NCBI RefSeq assembly: GCF_020966635.1 | Contig: NZ_JAJKFQ010000005.1 | Coordinates: 310,001-374,000 of the forward strand | Reading direction: 5' to 3' | DNA from: Stieleria sp. JC731 | GTDB taxonomy: Bacteria; Planctomycetota; Planctomycetia; Pirellulales; Pirellulaceae | DNA: 64,000 nt | In this document: positions 28,052 through 37,300 of the stretch, piece after piece | Numbering within the stretch: the first letter of the stretch is position 1 | Layout of the letters: every line of letters begins with the position of its first letter | Program-made: the position numbers and the translations under genes | The notes under the pieces: model-generated | What the model was told of the DNA's origin: nothing | The model's input: the letters and a program-made list of their open reading frames with translations, nothing else | Database searches by the model: none

Positions 28052-29051
28052 TGAAAAGCGATCCACAAACGGTCACTCCCATGCTGTCGTACTCCACCGA
28101 CGTGTGATCGCGTCTGTAGTCGAGTACGCAGGTCTACTGGCTGTGCTTTTGATTCTGATCGTCCTGTTCTCGATTCAGACCGATAATTTCTTTCGAGTTC
28201 AAACCGCATTGACGATCGCCAACAGCAGTCCCGATCTGATCTTTGTTTCCGTTGGCATGACCTTGGTCCTGATTGTTGCCGGGATCGATCTTTCGGTCGG
28301 CTCGCTGCTGGCGCTGGGGGCAGCCGTGATCGGGGTCGCGATGAGCGAGTATGAATTGGGTGTGGCCAGCGCAATTGCGCTATGCATGGTCACGACAACG
28401 CTTTGCGGGTTTTGCAACGGATTTGTCTCTGCTTGGTTTGCTATTCCGTCGTTCATCGTCACGCTCGGGATGCTTGAAATGGCGCGTGGCGCTACAAAGC
28501 TGATCAGTGATTCGCAGTCAATTTATATCGGCAGTCGGTTCGAATGGTTTGGCGAACCGCTGCCTGGCATATCGCTTTCCCCTTCGTTTCTGATCGCGGT
28601 GCTGACGGTCTTATTGGCTCAGTTTTTGTTGACTCAGACAATCTATGGCCGCTATTGCATTGCGATCGGGACCAACAAAGAAGCGGTGAAGATGAGTGGT
28701 ATCCGTACCGCGCCGGTCTTTATCACGACGTTTGCGATCAGCGGGTTTTTGTGTGGGCTTGCCGCAATCTCACACACCGGGCGCTTGCTGACATCGGACC
28801 CAAATGCGGCGCGGGGCTTGGAGCTATCTGCCATTGCGGCTTGCGTGATTGGTGGAACAAGTTTGATGGGAGGCCGCGGCAGCGTCGTCGCATCGTTCAT
28901 CGGAGTGCTAATCATCGCCGTGCTGCAATCGGGACTTGCCCAAATGGGTGTTGATGACGCCATCAAGCAAGTGATTACCGGTGGTGTGATCATTCTAGCC
29001 GTACTGCTCGATTCACTACGTCAACGCATTTCTCGCGAGGAGAAATCATGA
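28044..29051 (+). CDS. rbsC: Ribose-type ABC permease, RbsC-like
   Basis: 335 residues, the standard RbsC size, with 8-10 hydrophobic helices. Signature VGMTLVLIVAGIDLSVGS and the later KMSGIRTAPVFITTFAISGFLCGLA and CVIGGTSLMGGRGSV are intact. ATG 28044 has GGAGG 6 nt upstream and overlaps the ATPase gene by 8 bp. Contrast with the 552-residue homologue at 4.4 kb. Forms the membrane channel for the RbsB/RbsA pair. Confidence 0.9.
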   Translation: MVSEKRSTNGHSHAVVLHRRVIASVVEYAGLLAVLLILIVLFSIQTDNFFRVQTALTIANSSPDLIFVSVGMTLVLIVAGIDLSVGSLLALGAAVIGVAMSEYELGVASAIALCMVTTTLCGFCNGFVSAWFAIPSFIVTLGMLEMARGATKLISDSQSIYIGSRFEWFGEPLPGISLSPSFLIAVLTVLLAQFLLTQTIYGRYCIAIGTNKEAVKMSGIRTAPVFITTFAISGFLCGLAAISHTGRLLTSDPNAARGLELSAIAACVIGGTSLMGGRGSVVASFIGVLIIAVLQSGLAQMGVDDAIKQVITGGVIILAVLLDSLRQRISREEKS

Positions 29052-30094
29052 ACCGTCGTTTGGGGTTGTTTGCATTTTTGATAGGGATCCTTACCGCCAA
29101 CGCTTATTCGCAGGCTGACATAGTGTTGCCAGCTCAGGATAAAACACCGGTACCTGTTGTCTTCGACACGGATATCACCGGTGACTGCGACGATGTTTTG
29201 GCGCTCGCGATGTTGCATGCGTTGGAAGATCGCGGTGAGTGCGAACTGAAAGCGGTGACCATTTCAAAAATCAATACGATGGCGGCACCATTTGTCGACG
29301 CGGTCAATACGTTTTATGGGCGGCCTGATATTCCGATCGGGGCAACACGCGATGCGCAGCGTCGAACCAGCCGATACCTGGACGTCTGCAAGGTCAAAGA
29401 TGGTCAGCAGCTTCGCTATCCTCATGATGTTCAGACAAGTGACGATGTCCCATCGGCAGTCAGCGTGCTACGCAAAGTCCTTGCCGAAAGCGAAGACAAC
29501 GCTTTGGTCATCATTCAAGTCGGTTTGGCAAGTAATCTAGCGGAGCTGTTGCAGTCCCCACCGGATGAGATCAGTCCTCTAAACGGAAGCGACTTACTTC
29601 GTCAGAAATGTAAGTTGATTTCCGTCATGGCCGGCAGTTTTGGTCCGGTGATGAATAAGGATCGACACCCCGAAGCCAACGTGATCAATGGCATTGATGC
29701 GATGCAGCGATTTGCAAAGCTTTGTCCGGAAGACGTACCTGTCGTCTGGAGCGAATTTAGGATTGGCTTGGCCGCGCCCTATCCGCGAGAAAGCATCGCC
29801 CGCGACTTCGCTTATCGAGAGCATCACATTGTTCGCGAAGCTTATTTGCTTCATAGCGGCCCGAATCACGATCGACCGACGTGGGACTTAACCAGTGTGC
29901 TATACGCGGTGCGGGCCGATGACAACTATTTTGACCTTTCGGAAACCGGAAAGGTCACCGTCGATGACGAAGGATACACCGAGTTCAAACCGGGCAAAGA
30001 CGGAAGAGATCGTTTGCTGACAATGGATGAGCGTCAGGCGGTGCGAGTGATTGAGGTTCAGCGAGCTCTTTCCAGCCAGCCGCCGTGTCGATAA
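29048..30094 (+). CDS. Exported nucleoside hydrolase (IUNH family)
   Basis: 348 residues. A signal peptide (about 1-22, FAFLIGILTANAYSQA) precedes the nucleoside-hydrolase start motif VFDTDITGDCDD (residues 38-49), in which the aspartates that bind calcium and ribose are kept (family DTDxGxDDD). Other family features: LKAVTIS, VIIQVGLASNLAELLQSP and a late WDLTSVLYAVR. Cleaves ribonucleosides into base and ribose; the signal peptide places it outside the cytoplasm. ATG overlaps the permease stop (ATGA) and has GAGGAG upstream. In this operon it would produce ribose for the adjacent importer. Confidence 0.82.
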   Translation: MNRRLGLFAFLIGILTANAYSQADIVLPAQDKTPVPVVFDTDITGDCDDVLALAMLHALEDRGECELKAVTISKINTMAAPFVDAVNTFYGRPDIPIGATRDAQRRTSRYLDVCKVKDGQQLRYPHDVQTSDDVPSAVSVLRKVLAESEDNALVIIQVGLASNLAELLQSPPDEISPLNGSDLLRQKCKLISVMAGSFGPVMNKDRHPEANVINGIDAMQRFAKLCPEDVPVVWSEFRIGLAAPYPRESIARDFAYREHHIVREAYLLHSGPNHDRPTWDLTSVLYAVRADDNYFDLSETGKVTVDDEGYTEFKPGKDGRDRLLTMDERQAVRVIEVQRALSSQPPCR

Positions 30095-30249
30095 TGGAGT
30101 CAATCGCGGTGGCAACCGACCATGTGTTGCCCTCCTTTGGCGGGGCGTGGTTTCGATGCCTTGCCGAGTGTCAAAGTTTGGTCATGTGCGGTAAACTTTC
30201 CCGCTGAACAAGACACAAGACACTTAAACAAATTCCGGAGTTTGTTCCG

Positions 30250-30975
30250 ATGGCATATAGCTACGAAGACCTGGCCAAGATGATCGACCACTCATTGTTG
30301 CATCCAACAATGACCGACAAAACGCTGGAAGAGGGCATCGCGTTGGCCCTTGCGTACGACGTCGCCAGTGTTTGCATCATGCCGTACTATCTGAAACGCT
30401 GTGCCGAATTGTTGGACGGTAGCACTGTCCAAGCCTCAACCACCATCGGTTTCCCGCACGGTGGACACACCACCGCGATCAAAGTCGCCGAGACTGAGCA
30501 GGCGATCAAAGATGGCTGCCAAGAGTTTGACATGGTGGTCAACATTTCGAAGGTGCTGAGCGGCGATTGGGATTATGTCACGGCCGACATCAAAGCAGTC
30601 ATCGAGCCTGTCCATGAGGCCGGTCAAAAGGTCAAGGTGATCTTTGAAAACTGCTATCTGGACGATAGCCAAAAGATCAAACTCTGCGAGATCTGCAGTG
30701 AACTGAATGCGGATTGGGTGAAGACGTCGACGGGCTATGGTACCGGCGGAGCGACGATCGAAGATTTGACACTGATGCGAAAACACGCTGCGGATCATGT
30801 CCAAGTTAAAGCCGCTGGCGGAGTTCGTGATGCGGAGACATTGATCAAGGTTCGTGAACTCGGGGTCAGCCGAGTTGGCGCGAGCAAAACAAAGCCGATG
30901 CTCGATGAAGTTCGCAAGAATCTTGGGCTTCCCGAGATCAACATTGCCGATATCGCAAATCCAAGTGGCTACTAG
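30250..30975 (+). CDS. deoC: Deoxyribose-phosphate aldolase, DeoC
   Basis: 241 residues, normal for bacterial DeoC. Schiff-base lysine K158 in WVKTSTGYGTGGAT, the second lysine K187 in VKAAGGVRD and D94 in EFDMVVNIS correspond to the catalytic triad of the family. Splits 2-deoxyribose-5-phosphate into acetaldehyde and glyceraldehyde-3-phosphate. CGGAG lies 9 nt before ATG 30250. 155 bp separate it from the nucleoside hydrolase gene; same strand and pathway logic suggest the same transcript or regulon. Followed by a large repeat array. Confidence 0.92.
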   Translation: MAYSYEDLAKMIDHSLLHPTMTDKTLEEGIALALAYDVASVCIMPYYLKRCAELLDGSTVQASTTIGFPHGGHTTAIKVAETEQAIKDGCQEFDMVVNISKVLSGDWDYVTADIKAVIEPVHEAGQKVKVIFENCYLDDSQKIKLCEICSELNADWVKTSTGYGTGGATIEDLTLMRKHAADHVQVKAAGGVRDAETLIKVRELGVSRVGASKTKPMLDEVRKNLGLPEINIADIANPSGY

Positions 30976-30990
30976 GCAGTGATCTACTAG

Positions 30991-31788
30991 GCGTCGGTTT
31001 CTTGATGCTTGACGTTTGTGGTTGATTCAACCGCGGCTAGCGCCGAAGCGGCTCATGTTGGTTTGGGTATGTGAGCCGTTAACGCGCTAGCGTCGGTTTC
31101 TTGATGTGTAACGTCTGTGGTACATACAACCGCGGCTAGCGCCGAAGCGGCTCATTTTGGTTTGGGTATCTGAGCCGTCAACGCGCTAGCGTCGGTTTCT
31201 TGAGGTGCATCGTCCGTGGTTTATTCAACCGCGGCTAGCGCCGAAGCGGCTCAGGTTGGTTTGGGCAACTGAGCCGTTAACGCGCTAGCGTCGGTTTCTT
31301 GATGTGTATCGTCTGTGGTTGATTCAACCGTGGCTAACGCCGATGCGGCTCATTTTGGTTTGGCATGTGAGCCGTTAACGCGCTAGCGTCGGTTTCTTGA
31401 GGTGCATCGTCCGTGGTTTATTCAACCGCGGCTAACGCCGATGCGGCTCATTTTGGTTTGGCATGTGAGCCGTTAACGCGCTAGCGTCGGTTTCTTGAGG
31501 TGCATCGTCTGTGGTTGATTCAACCGCGGCTAGCGCCGATGCGGCTCATTTTGGTTTGGGTATCTGAGCCGCTAACGCGCTAGCGTCGGTTTCTTGATGT
31601 GCATCGTCTGTGGTTAATTCAACCGCGGCTAGCGCCGAAGCGGCTCATGTCGGTTTGGGCATCTGAGCCGTTAACGCGCTAGCGTCGGTTTCTTGATGCT
31701 TGACGTTTGTGGTTGATCCAACCGCGGCAAACGCCGAAGCGGCTCAGGTTGGTTTGGGTATCTGAGCCGTCAACGCGCTAGCGTCGGA
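30991..31788. repeat. Palindromic tandem array, eight units of 98-99 bp
   Basis: GCGTCGG recurs at 30991, 31090, 31189, 31288, 31386, 31484, 31583, 31682 and 31781. Each unit pairs a left arm AACCGCGGCTAGCGCCGAAG-CGGCTCA with a right arm TGAGCCGTTAACGCGCTAGC-GTCGGTT, an imperfect inverted repeat of about 27 bp arms with a loop of about 18 bp. Units differ by scattered substitutions. It lies directly after deoC and before the astacin-like gene; no frame is open through it. Confidence 0.92.
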
Positions 31789-31987
31789 TTTCTATTCGCC
31801 CAGTTGAGTTATCTCTCGTGTCAAATCAGCCCAAGCTTGACGCCAAAGCGACAGCCGATGTCGCGTAATTTGTCACTTCTTTTTGCTTCACCCACCATGA
31901 ATCTCTACAATCGCTGCCGGGGCATCTGCAGTCCCCTTGGAGGGGCTGCTGTGGTGTATTCGTTGGTATTTTTTCGAGGAAGCAAAC

Positions 31988-33172
31988 ATGCCGGACAAAC
32001 TGGACGCAATACAGTCTCAGCTAAATCAAATCGTTAAACGATTGAACAAGCTGGAGTCGGGCTCGAATTCGAAGGCAACATCTCCATCTAAAGACAGCGC
32101 TGATCAAGGAAAACAGGCGGTCTCCCATGGGGTTGGCTCTTGTACCATGCCGGTTGTCGCCGAGCGAATCTATAGCCCAGATGTATCGCCCTATCGCGAA
32201 GGCTTGCTGCGATACATGGGAAAGAAATGGGTCAACGGTACAAAACTAAAGTACTACTTTTTCGAAGATGCGCCTTATCGAGGTGATTCGAGTAACCTTG
32301 ATCTCGTACGGCAAGGTTTTCAGGTCTGGGAGGATGTTGGGATCGGAATCGAATTCGAAGAGGTTTCCAACATTGACGATGCCCAAATCAGAATCGGTTT
32401 TAAGCGAGGTGATGGTGCCTGGTCTTACGTTGGTCGTGACGTGATTGACATTCCCGGCCGTCATGAGCGAACGATGAATTTCGGATGGGATTTGACTCAG
32501 GATCCACGTGGAGGCGGTGTCGATACTCCGGTTCACGAGATCGGTCATACATTGGGATTCCCTCATGAGCACCAAAACCCCTTCTCCGGGATCGTTTGGA
32601 ATGAAGATGCGGTGTACCAGTATTTCGCAGGGGCGCCGAACTACTGGTCAAGGCAGCAGACGTACCACAACGTTCTCAGGAAACTAAGTCCCAACGAAGT
32701 CGAGGGATCACAGTGGGATCCCAATTCGATCATGCACTACGGGTTCGCTGCCGGTCTAATTCTAGAACCATCAGAGTACAGCAGTGGCTTGAACCCAACG
32801 GATGGATTGACCGAGGTTGACAAGAGCGAAGTGCGCAAGTTCTATCCCCCGATGGATCCGCGGCGGTATCGAAAGCTAAATCCGTTCGAATTGGAAATGT
32901 TGTCGATCGGTTCCGGCGAGCAAAAAGACTATGTAATCGAACCTGACCGTTCCGACGAATATACGATTCAAACCTTTGGACGATCAGATGTCGTCATGGT
33001 GTTGTTTGAAGATGTGAATGGTGAGTTGGAGTATGTGGCTGGCGACGATGATAGCGGGACCGACTTGAACGCAAAAATTACGACTCGATTGGTACGAGGG
33101 CGAAAGTACGTTCTGCGGATTCGGTTGTATCTAAATTGGTCGACCGGCGACACTGCCGTGATGCTTTGGTAG
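31988..33172 (+). CDS. Astacin-like zinc metalloprotease (M12A) with C-terminal PPC-like domain
   Basis: 394 residues from ATG 31988. A short coiled coil (IQSQLNQIVKRLNKLES, 8-24) and a linker precede the protease domain. Zinc motif HEIGHTLGFPHEH (H183, E184, H187, H193) and the Met-turn SIMHYG near residue 256 define a metzincin, closest to astacins. The C-terminal 90 residues are beta-rich with a DDDSGTDLNA acidic loop, like bacterial PPC domains that bind substrate. No signal peptide is visible with this start, which is unusual for the family; a longer frame to 31937 does not give one either. Likely proteolysis of protein polymers if exported by another route. Confidence 0.8.
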   Translation: MPDKLDAIQSQLNQIVKRLNKLESGSNSKATSPSKDSADQGKQAVSHGVGSCTMPVVAERIYSPDVSPYREGLLRYMGKKWVNGTKLKYYFFEDAPYRGDSSNLDLVRQGFQVWEDVGIGIEFEEVSNIDDAQIRIGFKRGDGAWSYVGRDVIDIPGRHERTMNFGWDLTQDPRGGGVDTPVHEIGHTLGFPHEHQNPFSGIVWNEDAVYQYFAGAPNYWSRQQTYHNVLRKLSPNEVEGSQWDPNSIMHYGFAAGLILEPSEYSSGLNPTDGLTEVDKSEVRKFYPPMDPRRYRKLNPFELEMLSIGSGEQKDYVIEPDRSDEYTIQTFGRSDVVMVLFEDVNGELEYVAGDDDSGTDLNAKITTRLVRGRKYVLRIRLYLNWSTGDTAVMLW

Positions 33173-33192
33173 ACGATCGCGTTTGCGATTTC

Positions 33193-33912
33193 CTACATCC
33201 GATAAAGTGCATGCAGCGCAAACGAACCCATCAGGGAAACGATGATCGTCGCAACACAGTAGCCCAATCCGCGACGTGGGCCTGAACGGATCAAAAGGCT
33301 GCCGAGGTAGATTTTGAGTGCCGTAATGATGGCACTGAAGTGCGCTAGCTTCTCGGCATGCTCGCCGACGAGGGAACCGAGGTACAACAGCTCCAACAAT
33401 GCGGGACTGACTGTCAGCAGGATCGCGATATTTGTGTCCGCATCTTTCCAAGGGGCGAACGCCCAGCCGAAAGGGGCCCAGATGCAGGCCAATAAGCAGA
33501 GTGTCAATAGTCTTGTGTGTGCAAATCGCTTTGCCTGGACGCAGGCAGAGGCAACCGCAGATCCCAGTAGCAAGACGCACGCTGTGAGACTGACAATCTT
33601 TAGCGGAACGAATGCGATAGCACAGACCGTAACGGTGATTAGAAGTCTCTGTAGTGTAAATCGAGGCTTCTGTGGGGCCTGCCAACGATCCTGCTGTTGA
33701 ATTGGAACCCACGGAAGCAAAACGCATCCGATGAGGGCTGAGACAACAAAACCAATCGCAAGGCGAGGCACGATAGGAGCAGGACGGCTTTGATCCGCAC
33801 CTGTCCAGTCATAGAACGCGGGCATCAGAACGCCACAGGCAAAGCTTGCGAGAATCAGGCAGATGCAAGCGAATGGCAGAAATAGTTTCTTGGCGTTGGA
33901 CATAGATGTCAT
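33193..33912 (-). CDS. Multi-spanning membrane protein, unknown
   Basis: About 239 residues with roughly six hydrophobic helices (LFLPFACICLILASFACGVLM at the N-terminus; later FVVSALIGCVLLP, LLITVTVCAIAFVPL, LLTLCLLACIWAP and others). No motif recognised. ATG 33912 or 33903 is the likely start. Converges on the protease gene, 20 bp apart. Shares no obvious theme with neighbours. Confidence 0.5.
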   Translation of the reverse strand: MTSMSNAKKLFLPFACICLILASFACGVLMPAFYDWTGADQSRPAPIVPRLAIGFVVSALIGCVLLPWVPIQQQDRWQAPQKPRFTLQRLLITVTVCAIAFVPLKIVSLTACVLLLGSAVASACVQAKRFAHTRLLTLCLLACIWAPFGWAFAPWKDADTNIAILLTVSPALLELLYLGSLVGEHAEKLAHFSAIITALKIYLGSLLIRSGPRRGLGYCVATIIVSLMGSFALHALYRM

Positions 33913-33953
33913 GTGCCCGACGCTTCGATTTTGAGTGCGCCAATTCAACAAAA

Positions 33954-33981
33954 ATGGCCGATCGTTTTACCGATCGGCCAT
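33954..33981 (-). terminator. Intrinsic terminator of the GH2 gene
   Basis: ATGGCCGATCG, 6-nt loop, CGATCGGCCAT: 11-bp perfect stem. Read on the minus strand it is followed by TTTTTG, so it fits an intrinsic terminator for the glycoside hydrolase gene ending 32 bp before. Confidence 0.8.
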
Positions 33982-34012
33982 CCGAAGTTCAGCTCAGTGT
34001 TCGTTTGCAGAG

Positions 34013-36325
34013 TTACTTCTGAAACAATACGCGATGCATTTTATTGAGTTCATCCGCAGGGATTTTGATCACTTTGCGGTCGTAGGTCATCAGGCCATTG
34101 ATTTCACCTTCGACGTCCGTGGTCTGGGTGTAGACACCGGCAGCGATACCACCACGTCGAAGGTCATTTAGCTTTTCGAGCGAAGTCGCATAGCGTTGCT
34201 CGTACTCTTCCTTTGATTCGGGCAATCCGCCGTAGCCCCAGTTACGACGGCCTTCTTCCCAAAGGTGACCGCGAACGGCATAGCCGTGACCACCGAATTC
34301 ACCAACCACTTTGATGAAGTCATCAAAGCGTCCGTCGGGGCCTTGGTGGTAAGGGAAGCTTGGGTGTGGATAGGCATGGGCGTCGACGATGTCACCGGCA
34401 GGCCAGAAGTTGCCGCCACTGGCAATGTTGACCAGTCGGCTGGGGTCTCGTTTGACGGTCCATTGACCGACTTCGACTGTCCGGTGTTGTCCCCAGGCTT
34501 CGTTAAACGGAACCCAGCAAACAATTGATGGATGGTTTTCGAGCGAGTCGATCATCCACTCCAGTTCGTCCATGTATTGCTGGTGATGTTGGTCAGGCCA
34601 TTGACCATCAACCGGATTCGGAGCCAACCGAGTCCATGCGGGCCAGTTCTGTCCGCCACTGACTTGGTCTTGCCAGACCATCATTCCCAAACGGTCACAG
34701 TGGTAGTAGTAACGCCGAGGTTCAACCTTGATGTGTTTTCGGATCATATTGAATCCGGCTTGCTTCAGCCATTCGATATCAAACAGCATCGCTTCATCTG
34801 ACGGAGGCGTTAGCAATCCGTCTGGCCACCAACCTTGGTCCAGTGGGCCCCAGTGAAAGATCACTTCACCGTTAAGCGTGAATCGCCAGTTTCCGTCTGC
34901 GTCTTTGATTTTGCCGACGCTGCGGATTCCCGCATATGATTTCACTTCGTCGATCGCATTGCCATCGGCATCCATCAGTTCGACAACCAAGTCATACAGA
35001 TGGGGCGAGCTAGGTGACCACAGTTTTGCGTTGGCCACTTGGACGGTTAACTTTCCGTTGCCCGAAGCGGTACCGACAATTGTGTCTCCGTCATAGACAG
35101 TGACCTTCGAAGTTCCAGTCCCGACAACGATCGGTTCAACGGTGATCGACTTGCTATCGACATCGGTGCTGATTTCCAATTCTTCTAGATAGTTTTCGGA
35201 AACCTGTTCCATCCACACCGACTGCCAAATACCAGAGACTTGGGTGTACCAGATCCCGTTAGCGTTTAGCACCTGCTTGCCACGTAATTGCCATGCTTCG
35301 GTGTCGTCTTCGACGCGAACGACAAGCTCGTTATCGCCGACTTTGACAGCTTTCGTCGCATCGAGTGTGAACGGTGTGTTTCCGCCGACATGTTTGCCGA
35401 TCGATTGGCCGTTAACGAAGACTTCGCAGCGATAGTCCACCGCTTCGAAGTTTAGCAGCGTGCGTTTGTTTTCGGTCGAGTCGACTTGGAAGCCACGGTG
35501 GTACCACAGTGATTCGCTTTCATGCAGCAGTCGTTGAACGCCACCGAGTTTTGATTCTAGGCAGAACGGGACGAGGATTTCGCCAGCCCATTCCGAAGGC
35601 AGCTGCGTCTGGTCTGCGTCGGCAATCGTATAGTCCCAATTGCCGTTCAGGTTGGTCCAATCGCCACGCTGCATTTGCGGACGAGGGTATTCTGTCCAGG
35701 TGTCATCGGCCGTTAGCTGTTCACCCCAAGTGGTGATCAATTCAGATTCGAATGGCTTGGTCACGCGTGGCGCCGGCGGCAATTCCGGCACGTTGTTGGC
35801 GTCGACCAAATGGACGTCGATAAATTGGCCACCGCGAGTTTGGTGGCAGTGAACCGCAAGCAGGTTTTCGCCAGTTTGCAGTGCAGCTCGCTTCGACGCT
35901 GGCAACTTGATCAATTGGTATTCAGAGGTGTATCCGTCGACCTCCAGCACCAGTTGGCCATTGATGTAGATCTCCGCGTTTTCGTCGTGGTGGATCAGCA
36001 GGGCGGGATTCGCTGGTACGTTTTGAAGCGAAAAAGTTTTTCGCAGCCAGATGTCATTGGTCGTCCAGACAGTGCCGACACGGGCACCTGGAGTGTCGCG
36101 GGTCCCGAAACCAGCTTGGCCGTCTTTCCAGTCGCTTTCACGAAAGTCGCTCTTAGTCCAGTTTTCCGCCGGTTGTTTCAGTGAAAACTTCCAGGAATCG
36201 GCGATTTCTTGGCCCTGGACAGAGTTGCCGAGGAACAGAGTGTTGGCGAGAAAGGTGGTAGGAAGCCCTACCGAGAGCATCGCTGCGGCCAACAGCGAGC
36301 CAGTTCGTTTGAAGTCCAGTTTCAT
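34013..36325 (-). CDS. Exported glycoside hydrolase family 2 (beta-galactosidase/glucuronidase-like)
   Basis: 770 residues. A signal peptide (about 1-39, LLAAAMLSVGLPTTFLANTLFLG...VQGQ) is followed by a galactose-binding-like jelly-roll (DENAEIYINGQLVLEVDG), a second sugar-binding-like domain (DYRCEVFVNGQSIGKHVGG), an immunoglobulin-like domain and a TIM barrel. In the barrel FNMIRKHIKVEP, the acid/base site PFNEAWGQ (about residue 608) and the nucleophile site VVGEFGGHG are seen. Hydrolyses beta-glycosides outside the cytoplasm; the exact sugar is unclear. ATG 36325 gives the best signal peptide. Monocistronic with its own terminator. Confidence 0.87.
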   Translation of the reverse strand: MKLDFKRTGSLLAAAMLSVGLPTTFLANTLFLGNSVQGQEIADSWKFSLKQPAENWTKSDFRESDWKDGQAGFGTRDTPGARVGTVWTTNDIWLRKTFSLQNVPANPALLIHHDENAEIYINGQLVLEVDGYTSEYQLIKLPASKRAALQTGENLLAVHCHQTRGGQFIDVHLVDANNVPELPPAPRVTKPFESELITTWGEQLTADDTWTEYPRPQMQRGDWTNLNGNWDYTIADADQTQLPSEWAGEILVPFCLESKLGGVQRLLHESESLWYHRGFQVDSTENKRTLLNFEAVDYRCEVFVNGQSIGKHVGGNTPFTLDATKAVKVGDNELVVRVEDDTEAWQLRGKQVLNANGIWYTQVSGIWQSVWMEQVSENYLEELEISTDVDSKSITVEPIVVGTGTSKVTVYDGDTIVGTASGNGKLTVQVANAKLWSPSSPHLYDLVVELMDADGNAIDEVKSYAGIRSVGKIKDADGNWRFTLNGEVIFHWGPLDQGWWPDGLLTPPSDEAMLFDIEWLKQAGFNMIRKHIKVEPRRYYYHCDRLGMMVWQDQVSGGQNWPAWTRLAPNPVDGQWPDQHHQQYMDELEWMIDSLENHPSIVCWVPFNEAWGQHRTVEVGQWTVKRDPSRLVNIASGGNFWPAGDIVDAHAYPHPSFPYHQGPDGRFDDFIKVVGEFGGHGYAVRGHLWEEGRRNWGYGGLPESKEEYEQRYATSLEKLNDLRRGGIAAGVYTQTTDVEGEINGLMTYDRKVIKIPADELNKMHRVLFQK

Positions 36326-37300
36326 GTGACCTATTCGTCTAGCAACGGAGGGAAATGTGGGGATTCTGTATCTTACCACCCATGCGAATGGCGGCCATGA
36401 GACGGTCCGTAATCATGCTTCGATCCGTTATCAGCCGCTAAGGCGACTTCGGGGTCCGCAAAGTGTCTCAGTCGGCTGAGACGAGACTTCAACGCGTTCA
36501 GATTTCCCCGCATCAAACGGTCGCAAGGCTGGCGTCGGCCTAGACGGATCTCATTTCGTCGCGACCGGGACTATTGGCAAATCGATGACAGGCCGGCCGG
36601 GAGCACCGTGGTCGTGCGTGTACGCAGGAAATGGTCTGGTGCTTGCGTCGATCACGATCCTTGGGCTGTGTCGTTGATAGGGATCGCCAGCTAATCGAGT
36701 TCGAGAAAACGAAGTGCCCTGCAATGGTGGATTGGAATACCCTGCGGGCACGCACGATTTGCTCTCATTCGCACCGGACCTTCAAGAAGTCTTAATGTTG
36801 CTGGAGGAATGAGAAAGCTAAGTCTTTAATTCTCTAAAAAGGCGATAGCTCATCACAATTGGCGTGTTAGCTACTGTTGAGAACACTCCCTAGTACATCG
36901 TTCCATATGAAAATACGGGTTCGGTTCATCAGCCGACGGGCGTTAGCCCTGGTTATTGCACTGAAACCGTGGCTAACGCCATACGGCTAATCCTAAATTC
37001 GATTTGGAACGAAGCGCTAGTGTTCTGGACACCAATCCGTTGATCATCCTGGTCAACGATGAAAGATCGCACACCTTATTGCAGGGTATTCGAACGTCCT
37101 ACGCCAAGCACTGTCAATCAACCAGATCAGTTGCCGAATGCTCCAGAGTGTTTCGCAATGGCGGTCGCCGCGTTGATCGAGTGCTCGATACTTCGTCATG
37201 TCATGGAAGCAATGGCATTTGATGAAGTGCATCGGAGCGTGAGGTGTTGAGAACAGACATTTGCCGCCAAGTGGCAGATGCCATACCCGCCGAATCGACC
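36326..37300. other. Long gene-poor stretch with one palindromic repeat copy
   Basis: No gene I can support. A 66-codon minus-strand frame (36551-36751, GTG start, proline-rich, ending PIVPVATK) is the only candidate and looks like a chance frame or a remnant. The part around 36925-37022 is the inverted copy of the 3.9-kb repeat. The promoter of the GH2 gene should lie near 36330-36450. Confidence 0.5.
36925..37022 (-). repeat. Dispersed palindromic repeat, inverted partner of the 3.9-kb copy
   Basis: Contains CATCAGCCGACGGGCGTTAG, CCTGGTTATTGCACTGAAAC and CGTGGCTAACGCCATACGGC, the reverse complement of the copy at 3889-3985 with few changes; flanks (TTGGAACGAAGC) also match. Internally it is an imperfect palindrome. 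Confidence 0.8.

Noticed and set aside
30991-31788. Possible CRISPR array
   Set aside because: Units are 98-99 bp without unique spacers and no cas genes are near; the structure is a plain tandem palindromic repeat.
33131-33727. 198-codon minus-strand frame at the protease/membrane-protein junction
   Set aside because: Overlaps the better-supported hydrophobic frame at 33193-33912 and looks like its out-of-frame shadow.
36551-36751. 66-codon proline-rich minus-strand frame
   Set aside because: GTG start, no ribosome site or family; could be a remnant but cannot be supported.
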